13,889 bases of DNA from an uncultured Bacteroidales bacterium (GTDB lineage: Bacteria > Bacteroidota > Bacteroidia > Bacteroidales > FEN-979): NCBI GenBank assembly GCA_903928285.1, contig CAIYQH010000469.1, positions 1 to 13,889 of the forward strand, written 5' to 3'. The notes under the pieces are model-generated. The model saw only the letters and a program-made list of their open reading frames with translations, did no database searches and was not told where the DNA came from. Made by a program: the position numbers and the translations under genes. Positions within the stretch are counted from its first letter, which is position 1. Each line of letters opens with the position of its first letter. Positions 7,501 through 13,889 of the stretch are shown piece by piece.

Positions 7501-8551
7501 CACAACCTCCTATTCCTGGAGTCTCATCCCTGCCACCTCCGCTGTTATCGCGGGACAAACCCCCGGTATCAGCCTGACCTGGGATCCTGTTTTTATAGGG
7601 ATTGCCTCCTTGTCGGTTCACGGCGTCAATGGCTGCGGCAACGGGCCAGTCTCCCCTTCGTTCAATATCCTGGTAAACCCAAAGCCTGTTGTCAGTTTCC
7701 TGACCTGCAATGATCTTTCAACCACAAAAAACAGCCGCCCGATCGTTCTTAAAGGCGGGTATCCTCTGGGAGCAGGAGGTGTTTTTACGGGCACTGCAAT
7801 CTCACAGTCCATACCTGGAACCTATATCTTCGACCCGGGCAACAGTTCGGTGATTGGTTCATCAGCCGGAACCCCCTATCCGGTCACCTACCGTTATACC
7901 AATGTTTACAACTGTTTCAGGGAAGCAACCCTTCCAATCAAGGTCTACCTGTCCAACGCAAACCAACCCTGTCCGGGTACCGTGACCGATATCCGCGACG
8001 GCCAGTCCTACCCGACAATGCTTGCAGGCACAGGGGTTGCAGCCCGCTGCTGGATGGCAAAAAACCTGAACTACGGAACGTACATTACGGGTACCCAACC
8101 GCAAAGTGACAACTGCATCTTTGAAAAATACTGTGCCGGCGATCTGTCAGACCAATGTGCCCTGTCGGGAGCCTATTATCAATGGGATGAACTGATGAAC
8201 TATTTCAACGCCGAAGGCAGCCAGGGTTTGTGTATGCCGGGATGGCATCTCCCGTCGGTCCAGGAATGGAGCGACCTTGAAGATTTCTACTTTGGTCCCG
8301 GACTGGCCGGCAACAGCCTGAAAGATTTGAATGCCACCTATGGGTTCCAGGGGATACTTGGCGGACTTTTTTACATGAATAACAGTTGGAAATATTTGTC
8401 TGGCGGTCTCGCCGGAACGATGTTCTGGAGTTCCACAATGCTTACAGGTCTGCCTGTAGCCAATGGCCTGAACTCCATCAACATGAGTGTTTCAACCTAT
8501 CCGTCAAGTCCGGCCAACGCCTTCCCGGTGCGGTGTGTGAGAGATTATTAA
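4589..8551 (+). CDS. Giant secreted protein: IgGFc-binding-like head, Ig/PKD-like repeats, C-terminal FISUMP domain
   Basis: About 1320 residues if started at CTG 4589. That start gives KKIVLLFLFLLLTGSLFAQ, a complete signal peptide; the TTG at 4622 would cut its hydrophobic core away. No ATG occurs between the in-frame stop at 4553 and 4622. Residues about 20-443 resemble the bacterial IgGFc-binding N-terminal domain (GKEYIVIKGF, SDKPVAITLSDDS, STKPVYVYHLSG). Two Ig-like modules follow at about 447-590 (LGADASICPGD, LGPDRNICQG). Then come five PKD-like modules of 86-89 residues, with C-Q-G marker Cys at 603, 689, 777, 866 and 955 and joined by VNPLP-type linkers. A linker domain (about 1034-1122) leads to a FISUMP domain (about 1128-1320) with RCWMAKNLNYGT, YYQWDELM, GWHLPS, FWSST and VRCVRD. 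No T9SS sorting tail is seen. It probably acts outside the cell in adhesion or binding; the ligand is unknown. Confidence 0.85.
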   Translation: MKKIVLLFLFLLLTGSLFAQIDKEFWFVGPEASSNHGDRPVYIRVSTMEDTAHIVLRMPANLKFAPILRTINPNSTTSIQLDVINGNNTWLDSIENRPPDKILHKGLLLTSDNYVTAYYDLNNGSNPALFSFKGKNGVGTEFYISGQTDYPNQTNDGSEAFDIVATQDATTITITPSIDIVGHVANVPFQVVLNKGETYSARTLITTASASLAGSHVVSDKPVAITLSDDSIVTGGWDIIGDQTVPVNLLGKEYIVIKGFADNVPPGNDDERAYILATQDATDVTVDGTSVGTLNTGQQYDYPLPATTNTAYVKSTKPVYVYHLSGHPGEAGSSLLPPDSCTGSRKIGFNRSSTSAFALLILTRNGNQDYFLLNGGTTVLTGASFSVVPGTNNNWVYYRQNNLSTVQVPVGGNIIENTQGKFHLGILNNISASSEYGYFSDFSTLYLGADASICPGDSMVLDGGPYRTSYDWEKLIGGIWTTVGSTREYTVKDTGYYACMTNGDFCTLMDTIHISYYPNGTVSLGPDRNICQGTTTTFSPAGNYVSYQWSTGATGSTLVTGTPGTVWLRVTNNNGCVARDTVVIALDSLPQANQLITGPATVCQGQNNVTFTIDSLRFATSCSWTLPPGASGTSTTRTITLSFSTSATSGTLKVHGNNTCGTGPEISFPITVNPLPVAAGTIAAPTWVCQGQNGFAVSVPAVANATTYSWSLPAGLTIATGSGTNNITVNAGLNAVSGTITVMGHNTCGDGPSNTTPLTVKLFPVPAGAITGNATLCQGQGGVAYSVAAIAGAGSYIWSIPAGASITSGTGTNAILVSFDSTAVSGMIKVKGHSADCGDGTPSVFPVTVNPLPSPAGIITSPSPVCQGQNGVQVSIAPVANATGYVWTLPSGCTIITGSGTNNLTTSYSTGAVSGLYTVHGHNGTCGDGRHASLPVTVNPLPLAAGVITGLTPVCQGEAAIAYSVPATDPFTTSYSWSLIPATSAVIAGQTPGISLTWDPVFIGIASLSVHGVNGCGNGPVSPSFNILVNPKPVVSFLTCNDLSTTKNSRPIVLKGGYPLGAGGVFTGTAISQSIPGTYIFDPGNSSVIGSSAGTPYPVTYRYTNVYNCFREATLPIKVYLSNANQPCPGTVTDIRDGQSYPTMLAGTGVAARCWMAKNLNYGTYITGTQPQSDNCIFEKYCAGDLSDQCALSGAYYQWDELMNYFNAEGSQGLCMPGWHLPSVQEWSDLEDFYFGPGLAGNSLKDLNATYGFQGILGGLFYMNNSWKYLSGGLAGTMFWSSTMLTGLPVANGLNSINMSVSTYPSSPANAFPVRCVRDY

Positions 8552-8649
8552 ACCGTAACTCATCATGCATAACCACGATGCATCACATGACGCACGAGCC
8601 CTCAAAAGAATGATTTGCGAAAAAAATAAATTCAGGCAACTTTTTTTTA

Positions 8650-8679
8650 TTCCTGTTGTCTCCAAATTGAGTAACTTTA
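8650..8679 (+). promoter_or_regulatory. Weak candidate promoter for the second giant gene
   Basis: TAACTTTA at 8672-8679 fits the Bacteroidota -7 pattern except for the last base. Nineteen nt upstream is TTC rather than TTG. The 194-bp gap is AT-rich compared with both neighbouring genes, as expected of a promoter region. The leader would be about 60 nt. The A-rich run just before the ATG (ACAAAGAAAA) is typical of Bacteroidota start sites, which often lack a Shine-Dalgarno sequence. Confidence 0.25.
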
Positions 8680-8745
8680 TTAGCTGATTACCCGTACAAT
8701 ATAGAAGTTGATTTTATTTTCTATCGGCTTCAGATACAAAGAAAA

Positions 8746-11700
8746 ATGAGGTGTAGCCATTTCTGTTTTCTTCTGTTTATTTTATTATTATACAACTCTT
8801 TAGGTTATTCTGAAGGGACCAAAGAGTTAATGCCCATCGAGACCATTCCCACCCGGATTCTCCTGGATCCGAGTGCAGGGCGCGATCCCTTTGCCCTTTA
8901 TTCCACCTACCTGACCAAACCCGATTACCGTCTTTACATCCACATTGAAAACCCCGCCACTGAAAGGATCTACTTTGGCCTGGGCCAGCAGCGAACCACC
9001 AACAACAATACCACGACTGAGACCCAGATTACCTGGAGGATCCACCAGCCAAACAGTCCCTATACCATTCAATGCAGCGGGCTGACGCCCATTCAGCATA
9101 CGCTGCCAACGCTGCCCGACCCTGGATATATTTCGACTTATGCAGAGGCGGTGAATGGCCCGAACAACATCAATGCTGCCGGTTATAATCCGATCATATG
9201 CGTTCCAGCAGGAGGAGCCGGCGATTATTTCATGACCTTCGATGTGACTGCCATAAGGACCTTTGATTTTTTCGATATCACCGTCGTGGATATTTCCTCA
9301 GCAACGCCGGTAGCCGTCCCGGGGAGGGTTTTCTCCAAATGCTGGCAGATCCGCAATCCTCAGAATGGTCCCAACTGGTACACTTTCCACGGCAATATGT
9401 ATATCTATTCGGCTGATGGAATTGTCACCAAATTGAACCCCAACGCCTTCGAAGGCCGCGATTTTTCATTTTCCTGCAATGAATCGGGCTGTTACCCGGT
9501 AGGTCCCTCTTATAACGCCCAGCAGGCACGACAATCACAAATGGGTCCAAACCCGCATAACTATCCGCAGTTTAAGGTTTTTCTGAACAATCCCGACCAG
9601 ATCGTCTATCCCGACGGGGTGATCGGCCACCTGGTGGATGGTTCGGTGACCACCCAGACCGCCTGTAATACGGGAACCGTCACCTTCTCCTTTCAAACCC
9701 TGCCTGTAAATGCCATCGGTACTGTGGAAATTGATCTGCTGCTCAGTACCCTGACCCCGCCGCTGACCGACCGGGTTTTGATCACCAACAATGTCCCGGG
9801 AGGTTCTTATTCCATCACCTGGGACGGGCTCGACGGCGCAGGGGTGCAGGTTCCCAGTGGTTCCACTTTCCCTTTCACCCTGCGTTACACCAACGGACTG
9901 ACCAACATGCCCCTGTGGGATGTGGAAAATAATGTAAACGGGTTCATTGTAACCCTTGTCAGGCCGGTACAGGTGCCGGCGTTGCCCGATCCTGCTTTTT
10001 ACTGGGACGATATCCTGGTGGGTGGAACCCAGGTGACGGTCTCCCCGGGCTGTACCACGCCGCCTTCCTCCTCCTGCCATGCCTGGACCAATACCTGGGG
10101 CGATACCAAGACCATCAATACCTGGTGGTACCTGGTCAGTAATTCCACAACCCAGATTACCTTAACCTACAAGAAAAATCCCGGGACGCTTGTTGCTGTG
10201 AATCCCCCGGCCCAGGTGTGCCAGGGGGGTACCGCCACCTTCACCGTTGCCGCCGACCCCAATTCCTCGCAATATCACTGGGTATGGAACGGCGGTTCAC
10301 AGACCACCACCCTGCCAACCATCACCATCACCTTCATTACGGCGCCACCCGGACCAAGCACGGTTTCCGTCAACGGGATCAACAACGAATGCGGATCAGG
10401 TCCCGTTACCAACATTCCAATCACGATCAGTGCCCTGCCAACTGTCGCCATCACGGGCCCGGGATCGGCATGTTATAACAGTACTACCCAATATAATACG
10501 GAGACCGGAAAATCCAACTACATCTGGACAGCATCGGGGGGAACCATTGTCGCCAATACCGGCAGCCAGATATCCGTTCAATGGACGTCGACAGGCAACC
10601 AGACGGTTACCGTCATTTACACCAATTCCACAGGGTGTTCACCGGCTACACCGGCATCATACCCTGTGACGGTTCACGCCTTGCCCAATCCCATGATTTC
10701 CGGACTTGGAACGGTGTGCCAGGGAGCTTCCGGCATCACCTATACCACCCAGACAGGGATGACAGGCTACACCTGGTCGGTCTCCTCGGGAGCCACGACC
10801 ACCGCGGGCGGCACCGGCTTCGACTTTATCACCCTGACCTGGACTATTGCCGGTACCCACACTGTGTATGTAAACTATACCAATGGCAACGGCTGTACGG
10901 CACTTGCCCCCTCCTCTACAACGGTAACCGTAAACCAGTTGCCCGACGTACAGTTTACCTATGTCACCCCGGGGATCTGCTCAGGGATGCCCATGAATAT
11001 ACAGCTCTCCTCCAATGTGTCAGGCGCCACCTTTTCGTGGACCGCCACGGGCAGTTCGGGCAATGTCAGCCCCCAGTTTACCGCGGGAACGGGCAATATC
11101 GCCATCCCCTTTACCAATTCAGGAACCATCATCGAGAATGTCGTTTTCTCGGTCACCCCTTCAGCAGTGGGCTGTTCGCCCGGAGCCCCGGTATTGTCAA
11201 ACCCGGTGCCTGTCTATCCTGTACCCGACCTGATGGTCGCCCCGGCAACCCTGACCGTTTGCTCCAGCCAGCAGGCCAATCTCTCTTTCAGTTCTGTCGT
11301 GCTGAATACCACCTATGCATGGACCGCCACCGGCGGTGCCGGGATCACCCCTGCCACCGTAAACGGCACGGGGAATGTCGCCGAAACTTTTGTGAATGCA
11401 GGCGCTACGCCGGCTACCGTCAGCTTTGCCATTACCCCCATCGCCAACGGGTGCAGCAACACGGGGCTCCAACCCTACCTGCTCACCGTGAACCCGAAAC
11501 CCGGAGTGCTCTTCCCCGCCAGCCCTGCAAACCCGCAGACCATATGCGCCGGGACCTCCTCGGCCGCAGTGAACCTGCAGTCGACAGTAACCCTGCCGGT
11601 GATCACTTATGCATGGACCGCCGCCGCCTTCGACCCTGTCAATCCTACAGCCCTCGTCACCGGATTTACCGCCACCGGCGCGGGAAACACCATCCCGGGG

Positions 11701-13773
11701 GAGACCATCTCCAGCACCCTGTTGGGACCCGGCGTGGTAAAATACGAGGTTACCGCCACCTTTGCCAGCGGGGGAGCCACCTGCCCGGGCGACCCCTCCG
11801 AATACCAGGTGGTCGTCAACCCCGCGCCTTCGGTTTCGCTTTCACCGGCCGATCCCACAGGGCAGACCATCTGCTCGGGGACCTCCAGCCAGGCCATCAC
11901 CTTCACCCCCAACGTCAACCCTGTCATCTATGCCTGGCAGGCCGTCGAGGTGGCGGGTATCAATCCGCCCATCATGAACGGCGTCTCCGGCTCCATCCCG
12001 GCACAAACGCTTACCGTGACCGGGGCTGTGCAGGGCCATGTAAAATACAAGGTTACACCGACCTTCCTGGGCAGCGGCAGCAACTCCTGCCTGGGAGCCG
12101 ACTCCTATTCCACGATCTTTGTCAACCCGTTGCCCGCGCCGGTGATCAGCAGCGCCTCCCCGCAAACCATTTGTGAACTGCAAACCAACGTGATTTATAC
12201 CACACCCAATGTAGTTGGCAACGCCTATACCTGGAATGTGACTGGGGCCGCCTCGGTGTTCAATGCCAACACCAATGCCGTTACCGTAAACTGGGGACCC
12301 TATACCGCCTCGCCCGGAACGCTCACCGTGACCGAACACATCATTGCCACAGGGTGCGAAGTAACCACGGCGGCCTATTCAGTGATCCTCCAGCAGCGGC
12401 CCGTTCCGACCCTCACAGGCGCCCAGACCGTATGCGACCAGACCACGGGAAACCTTTACCAGACCGAGCCCCTGATGTCGAATTACACCTGGACCATCTC
12501 CGGCGGATCCTTCTCCTCGGGCGGGACAGGCACCAGCAACACGGCTACCGTTACCTGGAACACACCCGGTTCGCAATGGATCCAGGTAAACTATATCAAC
12601 GGCCTCGGCTGCCCGGGATTCCCGGCCAAACAGATACCCGTCACCGTGAACCCGCTGCCGGTGTCAGCCATCTCAGAAGGTTCAGGTCCGGTGTGTACGC
12701 TGCAGCCCCATTCATACACCACGCAGGCTGATCCCGCCAGCGGATTTGGCTGGTCCATTATCCCGCCTGCCGCCGGGATCATCACCTCAGGACAGGGCAC
12801 CGAAGCCATCTCCGTCGACTGGCAGATCAGCGGGAATTACACCCTGGCTGTTACAGCGACCAAAACCGCCACAGGTTGCGCCACCAGTTCGATCTATCCG
12901 GTGGTGGTACATCCATCGCCGGCGCCCGCCTTTACCGCCTGTTTTGACCTGAAGACCACCCCCAACGGCAAGAAGTTCACCCTCCGCGGCGGATCGCCCT
13001 GGCTTACCGGACAGGGGGTCTATTCCGGCAACAGGGTCAGTTACAATGCCGGATCAGGCCTGTATGAGTTTGATCCCTTCGGCGCAAGCGCCGGGAACTA
13101 TCCCATCACCTATACCTATACCAACACCTTTGGCTGCACCGTGGCCACCACACCGGTCACCATCACCGTAGTGAACAGCTCCTTTATCTGCAATGGAACG
13201 CTAACCGATGTCAGGGATGGCAAACAATACATGACCTCCATGATCGGGGGAAAATGCTGGATGAAGGAGAACCTCTCCTATGGTACCATCCTCAGCGCAA
13301 ACCTGCCGCAAACCGACAACTGCATCAGCGAAAAATACTGTCTCCCCTCCGATGCAACTTGTTCAGCCTACGGCGGACTCTATCAGTGGGATGAACTCAT
13401 GGCCTACGCCTCCACCTCGGCCGGACAGGGGTTGTGCCCGCCCGAATGGCATATCCCGTCCGAAACCGAATGGCAGACCATGATCAACGCGCTGGTCAGC
13501 AGCGTGAACCCTCCTGTCGATGGCTTTGCCGGCAGCTTTATCAAGGACCCCATTCTCAATCCCGGTTTCCATTCGCTGATGAAAGGATTTTATTACCTCG
13601 ACAACACCTGGGGTTTTACCACGGGAACCTTAACCGGGGCACTGTTCTGGACCTCCACGGCAAGCGGCGCCGATCACGGCGTGGCGCGCGGGGTAAACTC
13701 GGTAAACCCAAGCATCTCCAAATATCCCGGGAGCAGGGGAAATGCCTTCAGCGTAAGGTGTGTAAAAGATTGA
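8746..13773 (+). CDS. Giant secreted protein: unique head, ten disulfide-patterned PKD-like modules, C-terminal FISUMP domain
   Basis: The 1675-residue product starts MRCSHFCFLLFILLLYNSLG, a signal peptide with probable cleavage near residue 22; the Cys residues lie too early for a lipobox. Residues about 25-480 are a head I do not recognise, containing a stretch like the FlgD/gliding-type Ig fold (ITWDGLDGAGVQVPSG, 357-372). Ten PKD-like modules span about 481-1391, each with one early Cys (492, 576, 658, 745, 839, 934, 1043, 1143, 1230, 1317) and one late Cys (549, 631, 717, 810, 903, 1013, 1115, 1204, 1289, 1378). A linker domain (about 1393-1477, LTGQGVYSGN, ITYTYTNTFGC) precedes a FISUMP domain (1482-1675; KCWMKENLSYGT, YQWDELM, EWHIPS, FWTST, VRCVKD). 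The tail matches that of the preceding gene, so the two are paralogous at least at the C-terminus. No T9SS tail is visible. An extracellular stalk-like adhesin or structural protein is the best inference. Confidence 0.85.
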   Translation: MRCSHFCFLLFILLLYNSLGYSEGTKELMPIETIPTRILLDPSAGRDPFALYSTYLTKPDYRLYIHIENPATERIYFGLGQQRTTNNNTTTETQITWRIHQPNSPYTIQCSGLTPIQHTLPTLPDPGYISTYAEAVNGPNNINAAGYNPIICVPAGGAGDYFMTFDVTAIRTFDFFDITVVDISSATPVAVPGRVFSKCWQIRNPQNGPNWYTFHGNMYIYSADGIVTKLNPNAFEGRDFSFSCNESGCYPVGPSYNAQQARQSQMGPNPHNYPQFKVFLNNPDQIVYPDGVIGHLVDGSVTTQTACNTGTVTFSFQTLPVNAIGTVEIDLLLSTLTPPLTDRVLITNNVPGGSYSITWDGLDGAGVQVPSGSTFPFTLRYTNGLTNMPLWDVENNVNGFIVTLVRPVQVPALPDPAFYWDDILVGGTQVTVSPGCTTPPSSSCHAWTNTWGDTKTINTWWYLVSNSTTQITLTYKKNPGTLVAVNPPAQVCQGGTATFTVAADPNSSQYHWVWNGGSQTTTLPTITITFITAPPGPSTVSVNGINNECGSGPVTNIPITISALPTVAITGPGSACYNSTTQYNTETGKSNYIWTASGGTIVANTGSQISVQWTSTGNQTVTVIYTNSTGCSPATPASYPVTVHALPNPMISGLGTVCQGASGITYTTQTGMTGYTWSVSSGATTTAGGTGFDFITLTWTIAGTHTVYVNYTNGNGCTALAPSSTTVTVNQLPDVQFTYVTPGICSGMPMNIQLSSNVSGATFSWTATGSSGNVSPQFTAGTGNIAIPFTNSGTIIENVVFSVTPSAVGCSPGAPVLSNPVPVYPVPDLMVAPATLTVCSSQQANLSFSSVVLNTTYAWTATGGAGITPATVNGTGNVAETFVNAGATPATVSFAITPIANGCSNTGLQPYLLTVNPKPGVLFPASPANPQTICAGTSSAAVNLQSTVTLPVITYAWTAAAFDPVNPTALVTGFTATGAGNTIPGETISSTLLGPGVVKYEVTATFASGGATCPGDPSEYQVVVNPAPSVSLSPADPTGQTICSGTSSQAITFTPNVNPVIYAWQAVEVAGINPPIMNGVSGSIPAQTLTVTGAVQGHVKYKVTPTFLGSGSNSCLGADSYSTIFVNPLPAPVISSASPQTICELQTNVIYTTPNVVGNAYTWNVTGAASVFNANTNAVTVNWGPYTASPGTLTVTEHIIATGCEVTTAAYSVILQQRPVPTLTGAQTVCDQTTGNLYQTEPLMSNYTWTISGGSFSSGGTGTSNTATVTWNTPGSQWIQVNYINGLGCPGFPAKQIPVTVNPLPVSAISEGSGPVCTLQPHSYTTQADPASGFGWSIIPPAAGIITSGQGTEAISVDWQISGNYTLAVTATKTATGCATSSIYPVVVHPSPAPAFTACFDLKTTPNGKKFTLRGGSPWLTGQGVYSGNRVSYNAGSGLYEFDPFGASAGNYPITYTYTNTFGCTVATTPVTITVVNSSFICNGTLTDVRDGKQYMTSMIGGKCWMKENLSYGTILSANLPQTDNCISEKYCLPSDATCSAYGGLYQWDELMAYASTSAGQGLCPPEWHIPSETEWQTMINALVSSVNPPVDGFAGSFIKDPILNPGFHSLMKGFYYLDNTWGFTTGTLTGALFWTSTASGADHGVARGVNSVNPSISKYPGSRGNAFSVRCVKD

Positions 13774-13817
13774 GTGCGCCCAGACGCACACTAAACGACC
13801 GAAAAGAAATTTTCGGT
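13774..13817 (+). terminator. Two adjacent hairpins after the second giant gene (possible terminator)
   Basis: Immediately after the TGA, GTGCG (13774-13778) pairs with CGCAC (13785-13789). Nine bases on, ACCGAAAA (13798-13805) pairs perfectly with TTTTCGGT (13810-13817) around a GAAA loop. There is no T-tract after the second stem, so termination efficiency is uncertain, but the position and perfect 8-bp stem fit a transcript end. Confidence 0.4.
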
Positions 13818-13889
13818 TAATATAAGTGAAGCTTGCTGTAATCAAGATGGTGGGCTGCAAACAAGATATTTCATTTGAAACGAAACGAG

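Noticed and set aside
8350..8551. FISUMP C-termini as targets of a diversity-generating retroelement
   Set aside because: The two C-termini differ throughout, including at synonymous sites and not mainly at adenines of a template, and no reverse transcriptase or template repeat is in the window.
8565..8583. ATGCAT inverted pair after the first giant gene as a terminator
   Set aside because: The stem is only six pairs, each arm is itself a palindrome, and no T-tract follows it.
10581..12176. Long alternative plus-strand frame of 531 codons inside the second giant gene
   Set aside because: It is rich in His, Arg and Cys with no domains, as expected from frame-shifted reading of a GC-rich repeat region; the main frame shows clear modular repeats.
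13847..13889. Start of a further gene at the window edge (ATG, reading MVGCKQDISFETKR)
   Set aside because: Only 14 codons are visible, with no clear promoter or domain; it may be real but cannot be supported here.

Overview
The window looks like a chromosomal piece of a Bacteroidota bacterium, probably an anaerobic or environmental Bacteroidales-like lineage. The evidence is a C-terminal type IX secretion (T9SS) sorting domain on one protein, Bacteroidota-style promoter motifs (TTG, about 19 nt, TAnnTTTG), few obvious Shine-Dalgarno sequences, and two very large secreted proteins made of PKD-like repeats ending in a FISUMP (Fib_succ_major) domain. No rRNA, tRNA, CRISPR array or reverse transcriptase was seen.

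Layout. Positions 1-283 appear to be the right end of an insertion sequence: a transposase C-terminus, a small hairpin and a possible terminal repeat. Positions 284-1141 hold no convincing gene but are rich in structure: a long three-tier inverted repeat (317-371), a 21-bp minisatellite (706-894), a short 11-bp repeat (921-953), a rho-independent terminator (969-1005) and a GC-rich intergenic repeat (1080-1111). Two genes follow on the minus strand: a secreted Asp-box/BNR protein with a T9SS sorting tail (1142-2950) and, upstream of it, an aspartate ammonia-lyase family enzyme (2995-4488). Across a divergent intergenic region, two giant plus-strand genes (4589-8551 and 8746-13773) fill the rest.

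How the genes relate. The two giant genes are tandem modular relatives. Their heads differ (an IgGFc-binding-like head versus an unrecognised head with an FlgD/Ig-like stretch). Their stalks are arrays of PKD-like modules (5 and 10 copies), nearly all with a regularly placed Cys pair. Their tails match: one linker domain plus one FISUMP domain with all seven Cys aligned. They look like long surface or extracellular proteins in which a constant end is combined with a variable head. The Asp-box protein is probably exported by T9SS. The aspartase-like enzyme is cytoplasmic and has no evident functional link to the surface proteins.

The points most worth following are the apparent CTG start of the first giant gene (no ATG exists anywhere in its 5' region), the shared head-swapped architecture with disulfide-patterned stalks, the long hairpin beside the insertion-sequence end, and the 21-bp repeat that reads as a coiled-coil-like heptad. 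All family assignments come from reading motifs; no database search was run.
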